Shown: piece after piece, positions 1 through 5,056 of the stretch | How the letters are laid out: each line of letters opens with the position of its first letter | Position numbering within the stretch: position 1 is the first letter of the stretch | NCBI GenBank assembly: GCA_031278025.1 | Contig: JAITLF010000400.1 | Location: forward strand, 1-8,480 | Direction: 5' to 3' | DNA length: 8,480 nt | Source of the DNA: Treponema sp. | Lineage (GTDB): Bacteria > Spirochaetota > Spirochaetia > Treponematales > Breznakiellaceae | Made by a program: the position numbers and the translations under genes | The notes under the pieces: generated by a model | What the model was told of the DNA's origin: nothing | Databases searched by the model: none | What the model saw: only the letters and a program-made list of their open reading frames with translations

Positions 1-1535
1 TCCGCCAGGCTGAACATCCAGATGGTGGGGCAGAGATCGTTTATCTCCGCCTGGATCTTCCGGTATTTTGCGAAACGCTCGTCCCGGTCCGGCGTTGCCA
101 GCGCGTCGTCTATGGCCGCATCCAGGGTGGGGTTCAGAATCCACTCCATCTGCTCCCAGGTGCCGGAGGAGGAGGAATGGTACCGGCTTTTCAGCACCGC
201 CCCGGCCTCAAAGTAACTGGGCGCGGTAAGAACTATGGAAAGGTTCGGTGTTGACTCAATACTCTGAGCCGATTCGATCATGGAACCGAAGGGCTGTTTT
301 ACAATGTCCACCGGTATCCCCAACTGGGAGAGGTTGGCGTTGATAAGGAGGGCTATTTTCTCCTCCTCCGGCACCTCGGCGCACCAGACCAGTTCGATCC
401 GCTGGGCCTCCGTATCCCCCGCGTATTTGGAAAGGGCCAGCTCCGCCCTCGCTTTTTCCAGGTCGTAGGTATAGGGAATAATATCGGGGTTGTTGCCCGG
501 AACATTGGACGGTACCGGCCCCTTTACAGGAACCGCCCCGGGGTAGATGTCGGTCATCACCGTTTCGTAGTCAAAGGCGTAGGCCAAGGCTCTGCGGAAG
601 TGGACATCGTCGGTGGGGGCCTTCTTCGTGTTCATGGACACGCCGAAGGTTTGCGCCGAATCGTAGGCCACCACGTCGATCCCCTCTATGGCGTCCATCT
701 CAATGAAATTTTCCATGGGCTGTATCTGATCGGTAATCTCCAGTTCCCGGTTTGCCATGGCGGTCTTAACCGAAACCGGCTCCACCGCTCCCGAAATCTG
801 GAAGTACTGCGGGGCCGCAGGGTCCCAGCCCTTGAAGTAGCCGTCGAATTTTTCCCCCAGCACGTATTCCTCAAGTTTGATGTCGATAGCCCGGTAGGGA
901 CCGGAACCCGCGTCGTTGGTCAAAAGCCAGGTCTTGCCGTAGTCCCCGAATTCCCCGTAAGAGGAGCCGCTCTTGTCGTAATGTTCGGCCAGCAGCTTGG
1001 AGTCCACAACCATAAAGCGGATAAGGGATCCCAGGAAGGGCCCGAAAGGATGAGCCAGGACGAATTTTACCGTGGTGGGGTTCAACGCCTGTACATCGTT
1101 TATCACCCCTTTATAGAGGTAGGTAAAGCCCTCTCCAATGGTGAGCATACGCTTCATGCTGTAAACCACATCGTCTGCGGTAAGGGGGTTCCCGCTGTGG
1201 AATTTGATGTCCCCCCGCAGGGTAAAGGTATACTCAAGGCCGTCGTCCGACACGGTCCATTCCGTGGCGATATGGGGCGCAGGCTCCCCATTCAGGTCCG
1301 GATAGAGGAAGGGATCGTACAAATTGACCATCGTAATGGTATCCGACTGATCGTTCCCCACTGCGGGGTCCGTATAGGTCGGCCAGTCCTGGGTGGTCCG
1401 GAGAATACTGTCGTAGGTATTCCCGGTCTCCGCTCCGTCCCCGGACGCCTGGGTACTTGGCTTTCCGCAGCCTGAAAACAAGGCCGCCGTGAAAACCGCC
1501 ACGAGAAACAGTAAATTTTTTCCCGATTTGTTCAT
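1..1535 (-). CDS. ABC transporter substrate-binding lipoprotein, family 5 (oligopeptide/dipeptide type), C-terminus cut by window edge
   Basis: The minus strand is open from an ATG at 1535-1533 to base 1 without a stop, giving 511 residues. Family members are usually 500-560 residues, so only a short C-terminal piece is missing. The N-terminus is a lipoprotein signal: MNKSGK, a hydrophobic stretch, then LFSGC with the acylated Cys at about residue 23. Residues 98-128 match the family 5 signature region: GLEYTFTLR, then KFHSG and LTADDVVYS. Later come FRRALAYAFD-like and YDLEKARAEL segments, also typical. Family members bind peptides or other small solutes outside the cytoplasmic membrane and deliver them to a two-permease, two-ATPase ABC importer. 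Such partners would lie beyond base 1 and are not visible. A ribosome binding site, AAAGGAG (1544-1550), sits 8 bases upstream of the ATG. The family call is firm. The ligand (peptide, nickel, sugar oligomer) cannot be told from sequence. Confidence 0.93.
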   Translation of the reverse strand, partial: MNKSGKNLLFLVAVFTAALFSGCGKPSTQASGDGAETGNTYDSILRTTQDWPTYTDPAVGNDQSDTITMVNLYDPFLYPDLNGEPAPHIATEWTVSDDGLEYTFTLRGDIKFHSGNPLTADDVVYSMKRMLTIGEGFTYLYKGVINDVQALNPTTVKFVLAHPFGPFLGSLIRFMVVDSKLLAEHYDKSGSSYGEFGDYGKTWLLTNDAGSGPYRAIDIKLEEYVLGEKFDGYFKGWDPAAPQYFQISGAVEPVSVKTAMANRELEITDQIQPMENFIEMDAIEGIDVVAYDSAQTFGVSMNTKKAPTDDVHFRRALAYAFDYETVMTDIYPGAVPVKGPVPSNVPGNNPDIIPYTYDLEKARAELALSKYAGDTEAQRIELVWCAEVPEEEKIALLINANLSQLGIPVDIVKQPFGSMIESAQSIESTPNLSIVLTAPSYFEAGAVLKSRYHSSSSGTWEQMEWILNPTLDAAIDDALATPDRDERFAKYRKIQAEINDLCPTIWMFSLA

Positions 1536-1578
1536 TGTGTTCACTCCTTTATGAATAAATATACAATAATTCTGAGTA

Positions 1579-1607
1579 TTTATACCGGACACGTAAAAAT
1601 AGATCAA
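1579..1607 (-). promoter_or_regulatory. Sigma70-type promoter of the family 5 binding-protein gene
   Basis: On the minus strand a -35 box TTGATC (1607-1602) is followed after exactly 17 bases by a -10 box TATAAA (1584-1579). The predicted transcription start is near 1572, giving a leader of about 37 bases that contains the AAAGGAG ribosome binding site. The region is AT-rich compared with its GC-rich surroundings. Box quality, spacing and position all agree, but no start site has been measured. Confidence 0.7.
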
Positions 1608-1905
1608 GAGCGTCTGTCCGAATAGTATCCCAATACTGCCAAAACCGGAAACGGTCCCAGCAACCCGTCGGACGCCGAATTTCACCCCGCGGTAAGAGGG
1701 GATTAGGATTACGCGGATTACCGTGAATAGTGTACAAAGTCTTCTTAAATCTGCGCTTGACAACACGGACAAAAGCCGGCACTAGAAAAAACCGCTGTTA
1801 TCATAGACATTGATAGCGACGTCAAGGGCCTCATGTACCGGCTTTGAAGCTCCCCTGATGAACAGCAGAAACCGATGAACAACAAGAACCCCGGAGGAGA
1901 AGCGC
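1608..1905. other. Divergent intergenic region between binding-protein gene and molybdopterin-binding gene
   Basis: No convincing gene is present. A 77-codon minus-strand reading frame crosses it but lacks a ribosome binding site and family resemblance. Visible content: three copies of GGATTA on the plus strand (1700-1705, 1706-1711, 1715-1720), a TTGACA at 1757-1762 without a good -10 box at normal spacing, a possible folded leader (1772-1845), and the GGAGGAG ribosome binding site of the plus-strand gene at 1893-1899. Control elements for both divergent genes should lie here. Confidence 0.6.
1772..1845 (+). other. Possible structured 5' leader of the molybdopterin-binding gene
   Basis: AAAGCCGG (1772-1779) is perfectly complementary to CCGGCTTT (1838-1845). 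The 58 bases between them contain an inner hairpin: CGCT (1793-1796) pairs with AGCG (1815-1818), and ATCA (1800-1803) with TGAT (1811-1814), leaving a three-base bulge and a seven-base loop. An outer helix closing an inner hairpin, about 60 bases ahead of the start codon, could be a regulatory leader. I do not recognise the moco riboswitch or any other known class in it. It only makes sense if transcription starts upstream of 1772, and no firm promoter is visible there. It could be chance pairing. Confidence 0.25.
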
Positions 1906-2940
1906 ATGGGCAATGCTATCAAGATGGTACCGGTGGAGCAGGCTATAGGCATGGTACTCTGCCATGACATGACCCGGATTACAACAAGCGAAAAGACCGT
2001 CCAATTCCGCAAAGGACACATCATCAAAAAAGAAGATATTCCCCTGCTCCTTTCTATGGGAAAAGAACATGTCTATGCAGGGGAAAAACCGGAAGGAACC
2101 CTCCACGAAAACGAGGCGGCGGAGATCCTGGCTGCCATTTGCCGGGGAGCCCATATCGACCGGCAAGGCCCCAGAGAGGGGAAGATAGAGCTGTTTGCCC
2201 AAACCGACGGCGTCTTTGAATACGACGCCGGTATTCTTAACCGCATAAACGAGATAGAAGAACTGGCCGTCGCGGCGCGGCATAACCATACGCCGGTTAA
2301 GGCGGGGGAAAAGCTCGCGGGTATGAAGGCGGTTCCCCTGGTCATCGAAGCGGAAAAGCTGCGGCGGGCCGAAAAACTGGCGGGCGCCCCGCCGCTCATG
2401 AATGTTTTTCCCTATATCCTCAAGAACGCCGCCGTAATCACCACCGGAAACGAGATAGCCCGCGGGCGCATACAAGACGCCTTTACGCCGGCGCTGGCAA
2501 AAAAACTTGAAGGCTGCGGTATTTCCGTTTCAAAGCATATCATCGTACCGGATGGGATAGCCCGTATAAACGGCGCCATTGCCGAGGCCCGCCAAACAGG
2601 GCCGGACCTGATCCTTTGCACCGGGGGCATGAGCGTTGATCCTGACGACAACACCCCCGGGGCCATCAAGCAAAGCGGCGCTTCCATCGTTACCTACGGC
2701 GCTCCGGTGATGCCGGGGGTCATGTTCCTTTTGGGGTATTTTGACCATGACCTTCCGGTTATGGGCCTTCCCGCCTGTGTGATGTACGCCGGCGCATCGA
2801 TTTTTGACCTGATTCTGCCCCGCATAGCCGCCGGGCTGCGTCTTTCCCGGCACGATTTTACCCGCATGGGAGCCGGGGGGCTGTGCCTCTCCTGCTCCCC
2901 CTGCCGGTACCCGGTCTGTCCTTTCGGCACGGGCTGGTGA
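1906..2940 (+). CDS. Molybdopterin-binding protein, MoeA/MoCF-like, with cysteine-rich C-terminal tail
   Basis: This 344-residue protein has a MoCF_biosynth (molybdopterin-binding) domain at about residues 174-312. Key segments are VITTGNE (177-183), the binding-loop motif CTGGMSVDPDDNTPGAI (238-254), and MPGVMF plus MGLPACVMYAG (269-296), which match the PG and GLPG elements of MoeA/MogA proteins. Residues 1-170 resemble the variable N-terminal part of the clostridial and spirochaetal form of this family rather than full MoeA, which is about 400 residues. The last 20 residues carry four cysteines (C327, C330, C333, C338; Cx2Cx2Cx4C), probably metal-binding. Family members bind molybdopterin or its adenylated form during cofactor maturation and often sit near molybdoenzyme genes; none is visible here. 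The start is fixed by GGAGGAG (1893-1899), 6 bases ahead of the ATG. It converges on the next gene with a 63-base gap that has no T-run terminator. Family call firm, exact reaction unknown. Confidence 0.88.
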   Translation: MGNAIKMVPVEQAIGMVLCHDMTRITTSEKTVQFRKGHIIKKEDIPLLLSMGKEHVYAGEKPEGTLHENEAAEILAAICRGAHIDRQGPREGKIELFAQTDGVFEYDAGILNRINEIEELAVAARHNHTPVKAGEKLAGMKAVPLVIEAEKLRRAEKLAGAPPLMNVFPYILKNAAVITTGNEIARGRIQDAFTPALAKKLEGCGISVSKHIIVPDGIARINGAIAEARQTGPDLILCTGGMSVDPDDNTPGAIKQSGASIVTYGAPVMPGVMFLLGYFDHDLPVMGLPACVMYAGASIFDLILPRIAAGLRLSRHDFTRMGAGGLCLSCSPCRYPVCPFGTGW

Positions 2941-3003
2941 GGGGCGCGTCCCTGCCCCGCATCCCACCCCCGCGCCTGCACTACCGTGCGGAATCCGCCC
3001 CCC

Positions 3004-4335
3004 TTATAACGCCGCTTCCCACCGCTGCTGCACGGCACGGGCGGTTTCCTCCGGCGTCCGGCCCTGCTCAAACATCAGAGGCAGCTCTTCGCCGAGTATC
3101 GTTTCCAGCATCAACTCCTCCGGCAGGCTGAGGTATTCTTCGGTGGTGCCGGCGGCGGTGTAGATATCGCTGATTTTACGGTAAAGCTCGTCCGCTTCCC
3201 GCACGGGATTCCCGCCGGTTACACCCCCGGCATCGCCGCCGGCATCACCGCCGGCTTTTTCGGCCAGAAAAGAAAGAAAAGACCGGGCCTCGTCTTTGTG
3301 CCTGCCGGAACGCGGGATGCCCGCATACCAGCCGATCATACCGGCGGCAGACTTCCCGGCATAGGAGGCGTGGCCTGGAATGGTGGTTACGCCGAAGGGG
3401 ATGCCGGCAGCCCGGAGCCCGCTGATTTCCGCCGCCGGCGCAACCATCATGGCAAGGCGCCCGGCGATGAAGTCTTTCACCCGGTCCTTGTTTGTTTTGG
3501 TGAACGTGTCCGGGGCAAGGATGCCCTCCTGGGCAAGGCCGTTCAGAAACCGCAGGGTATTTACCGCCGGCGTTTCGGTAAAGGCAGGCTGCCCGTTACG
3601 AAGGAACGCCGCGCCTGAGGAACGGAACCAGGAAAAGACATCCCGATACACCCCCAGGGGATCCGCCGGGCTTAATGAAAGGGCAAACCCGTAACGCCCC
3701 GCCTCACTATCGGTAACGCCGAGGGCCGCGGCGGTAAATTCGGCCTGGTCCTTAGGCGGGCGGTCGAACCCGGTTTCCCGCAAGAGATCGGTCCGGTAAA
3801 AGAGGGGAAACACGCAGAACACCACCGGCCATGCTCCCGGCAAAGCCTCGTGCGCCTCCCCGCCGGCTGCCCTGAAGGGGACGCCCTTTTCCGGAATGTC
3901 CGGGCCGTCCTCAAACAACTCCCCCCCAATCCCGCTGAGCGCGGGGAACCACCGGGGGTCCAGTCCTATGATGTCCGGAAGCTTAACGGCGGCGGCTGCC
4001 GCGCCGTCCGGTTTCCCCCCGGCCGGCGGGGGAACCGCGGACAGAAGCAGGCTGCGGACCTCATGGTAGGGCCGGGTATCAAGATCGATACGGATACCGG
4101 GGTTTTGGGCCTCAAATTCCCGGATGCGGGCAGGGAGGACCCCGGCATCCCACTCATCCTGCCACCACTGGGTAAACACCAGAACCCGGTTTCGTTCCCC
4201 TGGGATTGGGATGCCCCGGCAGGACTGCCAAAAGAATACGGCCAGCGCGAGAAGGAGAACCGCCGCGCTTCCGTAAAAAAGCAGGCGATCCAGGCGGAAA
4301 AAAGGCGGGTCTTTTTGTAAGAACGGTAAACCCAC
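3004..4335 (-). CDS. Extracellular solute-binding protein, family 1 (MalE-like), N-terminal membrane anchor, GTG start
   Basis: From a GTG at 4335-4333 the protein is 443 residues, normal for family 1 binding proteins, which capture sugars or other solutes for ABC importers. GGAGG (4341-4345) lies 5 bases upstream of the GTG. Residues 19-36 form one hydrophobic segment (LLFYGSAAVLLLALAVFF). Cys39 follows in WQSC, a poor lipobox, so it could be an uncleaved anchor or an unusual lipoprotein. The mature part has family 1 landmarks: a first strand VLVFTQWW (51-58), IREFEAQNPGI (71-81), the hinge-region FYRTDLLRETGFDRPP (179-194), FTETPAVNTLRFL (252-264) and FIAGRLAMMVAP (289-300). A small GGDA repeat occurs at 362-370. 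The frame stays open upstream to an ATG at 4914 through a DNA repeat array; I treat that as non-coding, although this is not settled. No permease or ATPase gene is adjacent. Ligand unknown. Confidence 0.85.
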   Translation of the reverse strand: MGLPFLQKDPPFFRLDRLLFYGSAAVLLLALAVFFWQSCRGIPIPGERNRVLVFTQWWQDEWDAGVLPARIREFEAQNPGIRIDLDTRPYHEVRSLLLSAVPPPAGGKPDGAAAAAVKLPDIIGLDPRWFPALSGIGGELFEDGPDIPEKGVPFRAAGGEAHEALPGAWPVVFCVFPLFYRTDLLRETGFDRPPKDQAEFTAAALGVTDSEAGRYGFALSLSPADPLGVYRDVFSWFRSSGAAFLRNGQPAFTETPAVNTLRFLNGLAQEGILAPDTFTKTNKDRVKDFIAGRLAMMVAPAAEISGLRAAGIPFGVTTIPGHASYAGKSAAGMIGWYAGIPRSGRHKDEARSFLSFLAEKAGGDAGGDAGGVTGGNPVREADELYRKISDIYTAAGTTEEYLSLPEELMLETILGEELPLMFEQGRTPEETARAVQQRWEAAL

Positions 4336-4340
4336 AGGAA

Positions 4341-4345
4341 CCTCC
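4341..4345 (-). promoter_or_regulatory. Ribosome binding site that decides the GTG start of the family 1 binding protein
   Basis: GGAGG on the minus strand lies 5 bases from the GTG at 4335. Other in-frame candidates lack such a site: a TTG near 4444, a GTG near 4411, and ATG codons inside the repeat array at 4680 and 4914. Starting here places the hydrophobic anchor at residues 19-36, as expected for an exported protein. Confidence 0.6.
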
Positions 4346-4415
4346 AGGTATCGGCGTTGCCTGAATTGCCGGTCCGCCCGCGCTTTTGTGCGGTAGAACC
4401 CCTCAGGCACAGGGC

Positions 4416-4446
4416 ATAGTAAATCAAAATTTTCCGCCGCTGCCAA
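4416..4446 (-). promoter_or_regulatory. Possible promoter for the family 1 binding-protein gene
   Basis: On the minus strand TTGGCA (4446-4441) is followed after 19 bases by TACTAT (4421-4416). This AT-rich island stands out in a GC-rich gap and would give a leader of about 74 bases to the GTG at 4335. The -35 box matches 5 of 6 positions and the -10 box 4 of 6, and the spacer is longer than ideal. If real, the gene can be expressed independently of the TPR/nusB operon and the repeats lie outside its mRNA. Confidence 0.35.
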
Positions 4447-4496
4447 TATTTGAAGGGGGAGGCGGGCAGAAGGGCCGGAAGAACCCTTCTCCCCGC

Positions 4497-4630
4497 GGAC
4501 TGGAAGGCGCGGCGGGGGATCGGGAAGGCGCGGCCTGCGCTCAGAAAAAGGCGGTGAGGGATCAGGAAAGCGCGGCGCGGGAGTTGTAAAGAGGGAAGTA
4601 CGAGTCGTAAAGAGAGGAGCAGGCGTTGCA
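4497..4630. repeat. Degenerate 21-bp repeats flanking the core array (left side)
   Basis: Diverged units follow each other in exact 21-base register, starting at 4522, 4543, 4564, 4585 and 4606, and they run straight into the core array. Shared plus-strand elements are GGAAGGCGCGG, then GATC or CTC in the first units, and GTAAAGAG in the last two. Read on the minus strand in the frame of the downstream gene they give a degenerate heptad, for example TPAPRFP then DPSPPFS, with Pro at positions 2 and 4 and Phe or Leu at position 6 in most copies. They look like older, decayed relatives of the core repeats. Confidence 0.7.
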
Positions 4631-4980
4631 AACCCAGGTCTAGAAGTTCCAGACCCAGGTCTAGAAGTTCCAGACCTCATTTCTTGAGGTTCCAGACCCA
4701 GGTCTAGAAGTTCCAGACCCAGGTCTTGAGGTTCCAGACCCAGGTCTTGGAGTTCCAGACCCAGGTCTTGAGGTTCCAGACCCAGGTCTAGAAGTTCCAG
4801 ACCCAGGTCTTGAGGTTCCAGACCCAGGTCTAGAAGTTCCAGACCCAGGTCTAGAAGTTCCAGAAATGAGGTCTTGAAGTTCCAGAAATGAGGTCGTGAA
4901 GTTCCAGACCTCATTTCTTGAAGTTCCAGACCTCATTTCTTGAAGTTCCAGACCTCATTTCTTGAAGTTCCAGACCCAGG
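4631..4980. repeat. Minisatellite: about 16 tandem 21/22-bp units with three core types
   Basis: On the plus strand each full unit opens with GTTCCA. Units start at 4646, 4667, 4689, 4710, 4731, 4752, 4773, 4794, 4815, 4836, 4857, 4879, 4901, 4923 and 4945, with partial units at 4631 and 4967. Type A cores (21-bp units) have GACCCAGGTC followed by TAGAA, TTGAG or TTGGA. Type B cores (22-bp units at 4667, 4901, 4923, 4945) have GACCTCATTTC. Type B' cores (22-bp units at 4857, 4879) have GAAATGAGGTC, the exact reverse complement of the B core. Units abut with no unique spacers. Most type A units are imperfect palindromes (TTC.AGACC..GGTCT.GAA). The array lies between two co-oriented genes. Confidence 0.97.
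4880..4922. repeat. Inverted repeat formed by adjacent B' and B units
   Basis: GAAATGAGGTC (4885-4895) pairs perfectly with GACCTCATTTC (4907-4917) across an 11-base loop. The stem extends outward by one more pair, one mismatch and three pairs, so 15 of 16 positions pair. It could form a cruciform in DNA or a stable hairpin in a read-through transcript of the operon. There is no following T-run on either strand, so it is not a typical rho-independent terminator. Confidence 0.75.
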
Positions 4981-5022
4981 GTTACGGGTCTCTTAAAGAG
5001 CGGGGTTCGGGTCGTAAAGGAA
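4981..5022. repeat. Degenerate 21-bp repeats flanking the core array (right side)
   Basis: Two diverged units share the pattern TACGGGTC or TTCGGGTC followed by TAAAGAG or GTAAAGGA. The same motif, TACGAGTCGTAAAGAG, occurs in the left flank at 4599-4614. Both edges of the array therefore hold related decayed units, while the core is homogeneous. The repeat ends about 35 bases from the stop codon of the upstream TPR gene. Confidence 0.55.
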
Positions 5023-5056
5023 GATGATCGGGATGGGTGTTCCCGGCGGATGAGGG

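Noticed and set aside
600..1475. 291-codon plus-strand reading frame
   Set aside because: It lies opposite the family 5 binding-protein gene, whose minus-strand translation is clearly recognisable; high GC content creates long antisense frames.
1549..1782. 77-codon minus-strand reading frame in the divergent intergenic region
   Set aside because: It overlaps the promoter of the binding-protein gene, has no ribosome binding site and shows no recognisable composition.
1757..1788. Plus-strand promoter from TTGACA at 1757
   Set aside because: At 16-18 base spacing the -10 positions read GCACTA, CACTAG or ACTAGA, all poor. The nearest fair match, TAGAAA, needs a 20-base spacer.
2941..3003. Bidirectional terminator between the two convergent genes
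   Set aside because: Only short GC stems (GGGGC/GCCCC at 2941-2958, GCAC/GTGC further on) are present, with no T-run on either strand.
3004..4914. A single 636-residue protein starting inside the repeats
   Set aside because: The N-terminal 190 residues are a reading of 21-bp DNA repeats, and a GTG at 4335 with GGAGG gives a normal family 1 protein. Kept as a finding because it is not fully excluded.
4661..4936. 91-residue minus-strand protein of SGTSRPG repeats
   Set aside because: It is another frame of the minisatellite, with no ribosome binding site and no non-repeat sequence.
4631..4980. CRISPR array
   Set aside because: Units abut directly with no unique spacers, the repeat is only 21-22 bases, and no cas gene is nearby.
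5002..5022. tRNA T-arm-like GGTTCGGGTC
   Set aside because: No acceptor, D or anticodon arms surround it; it belongs to the degenerate 21-bp repeats.
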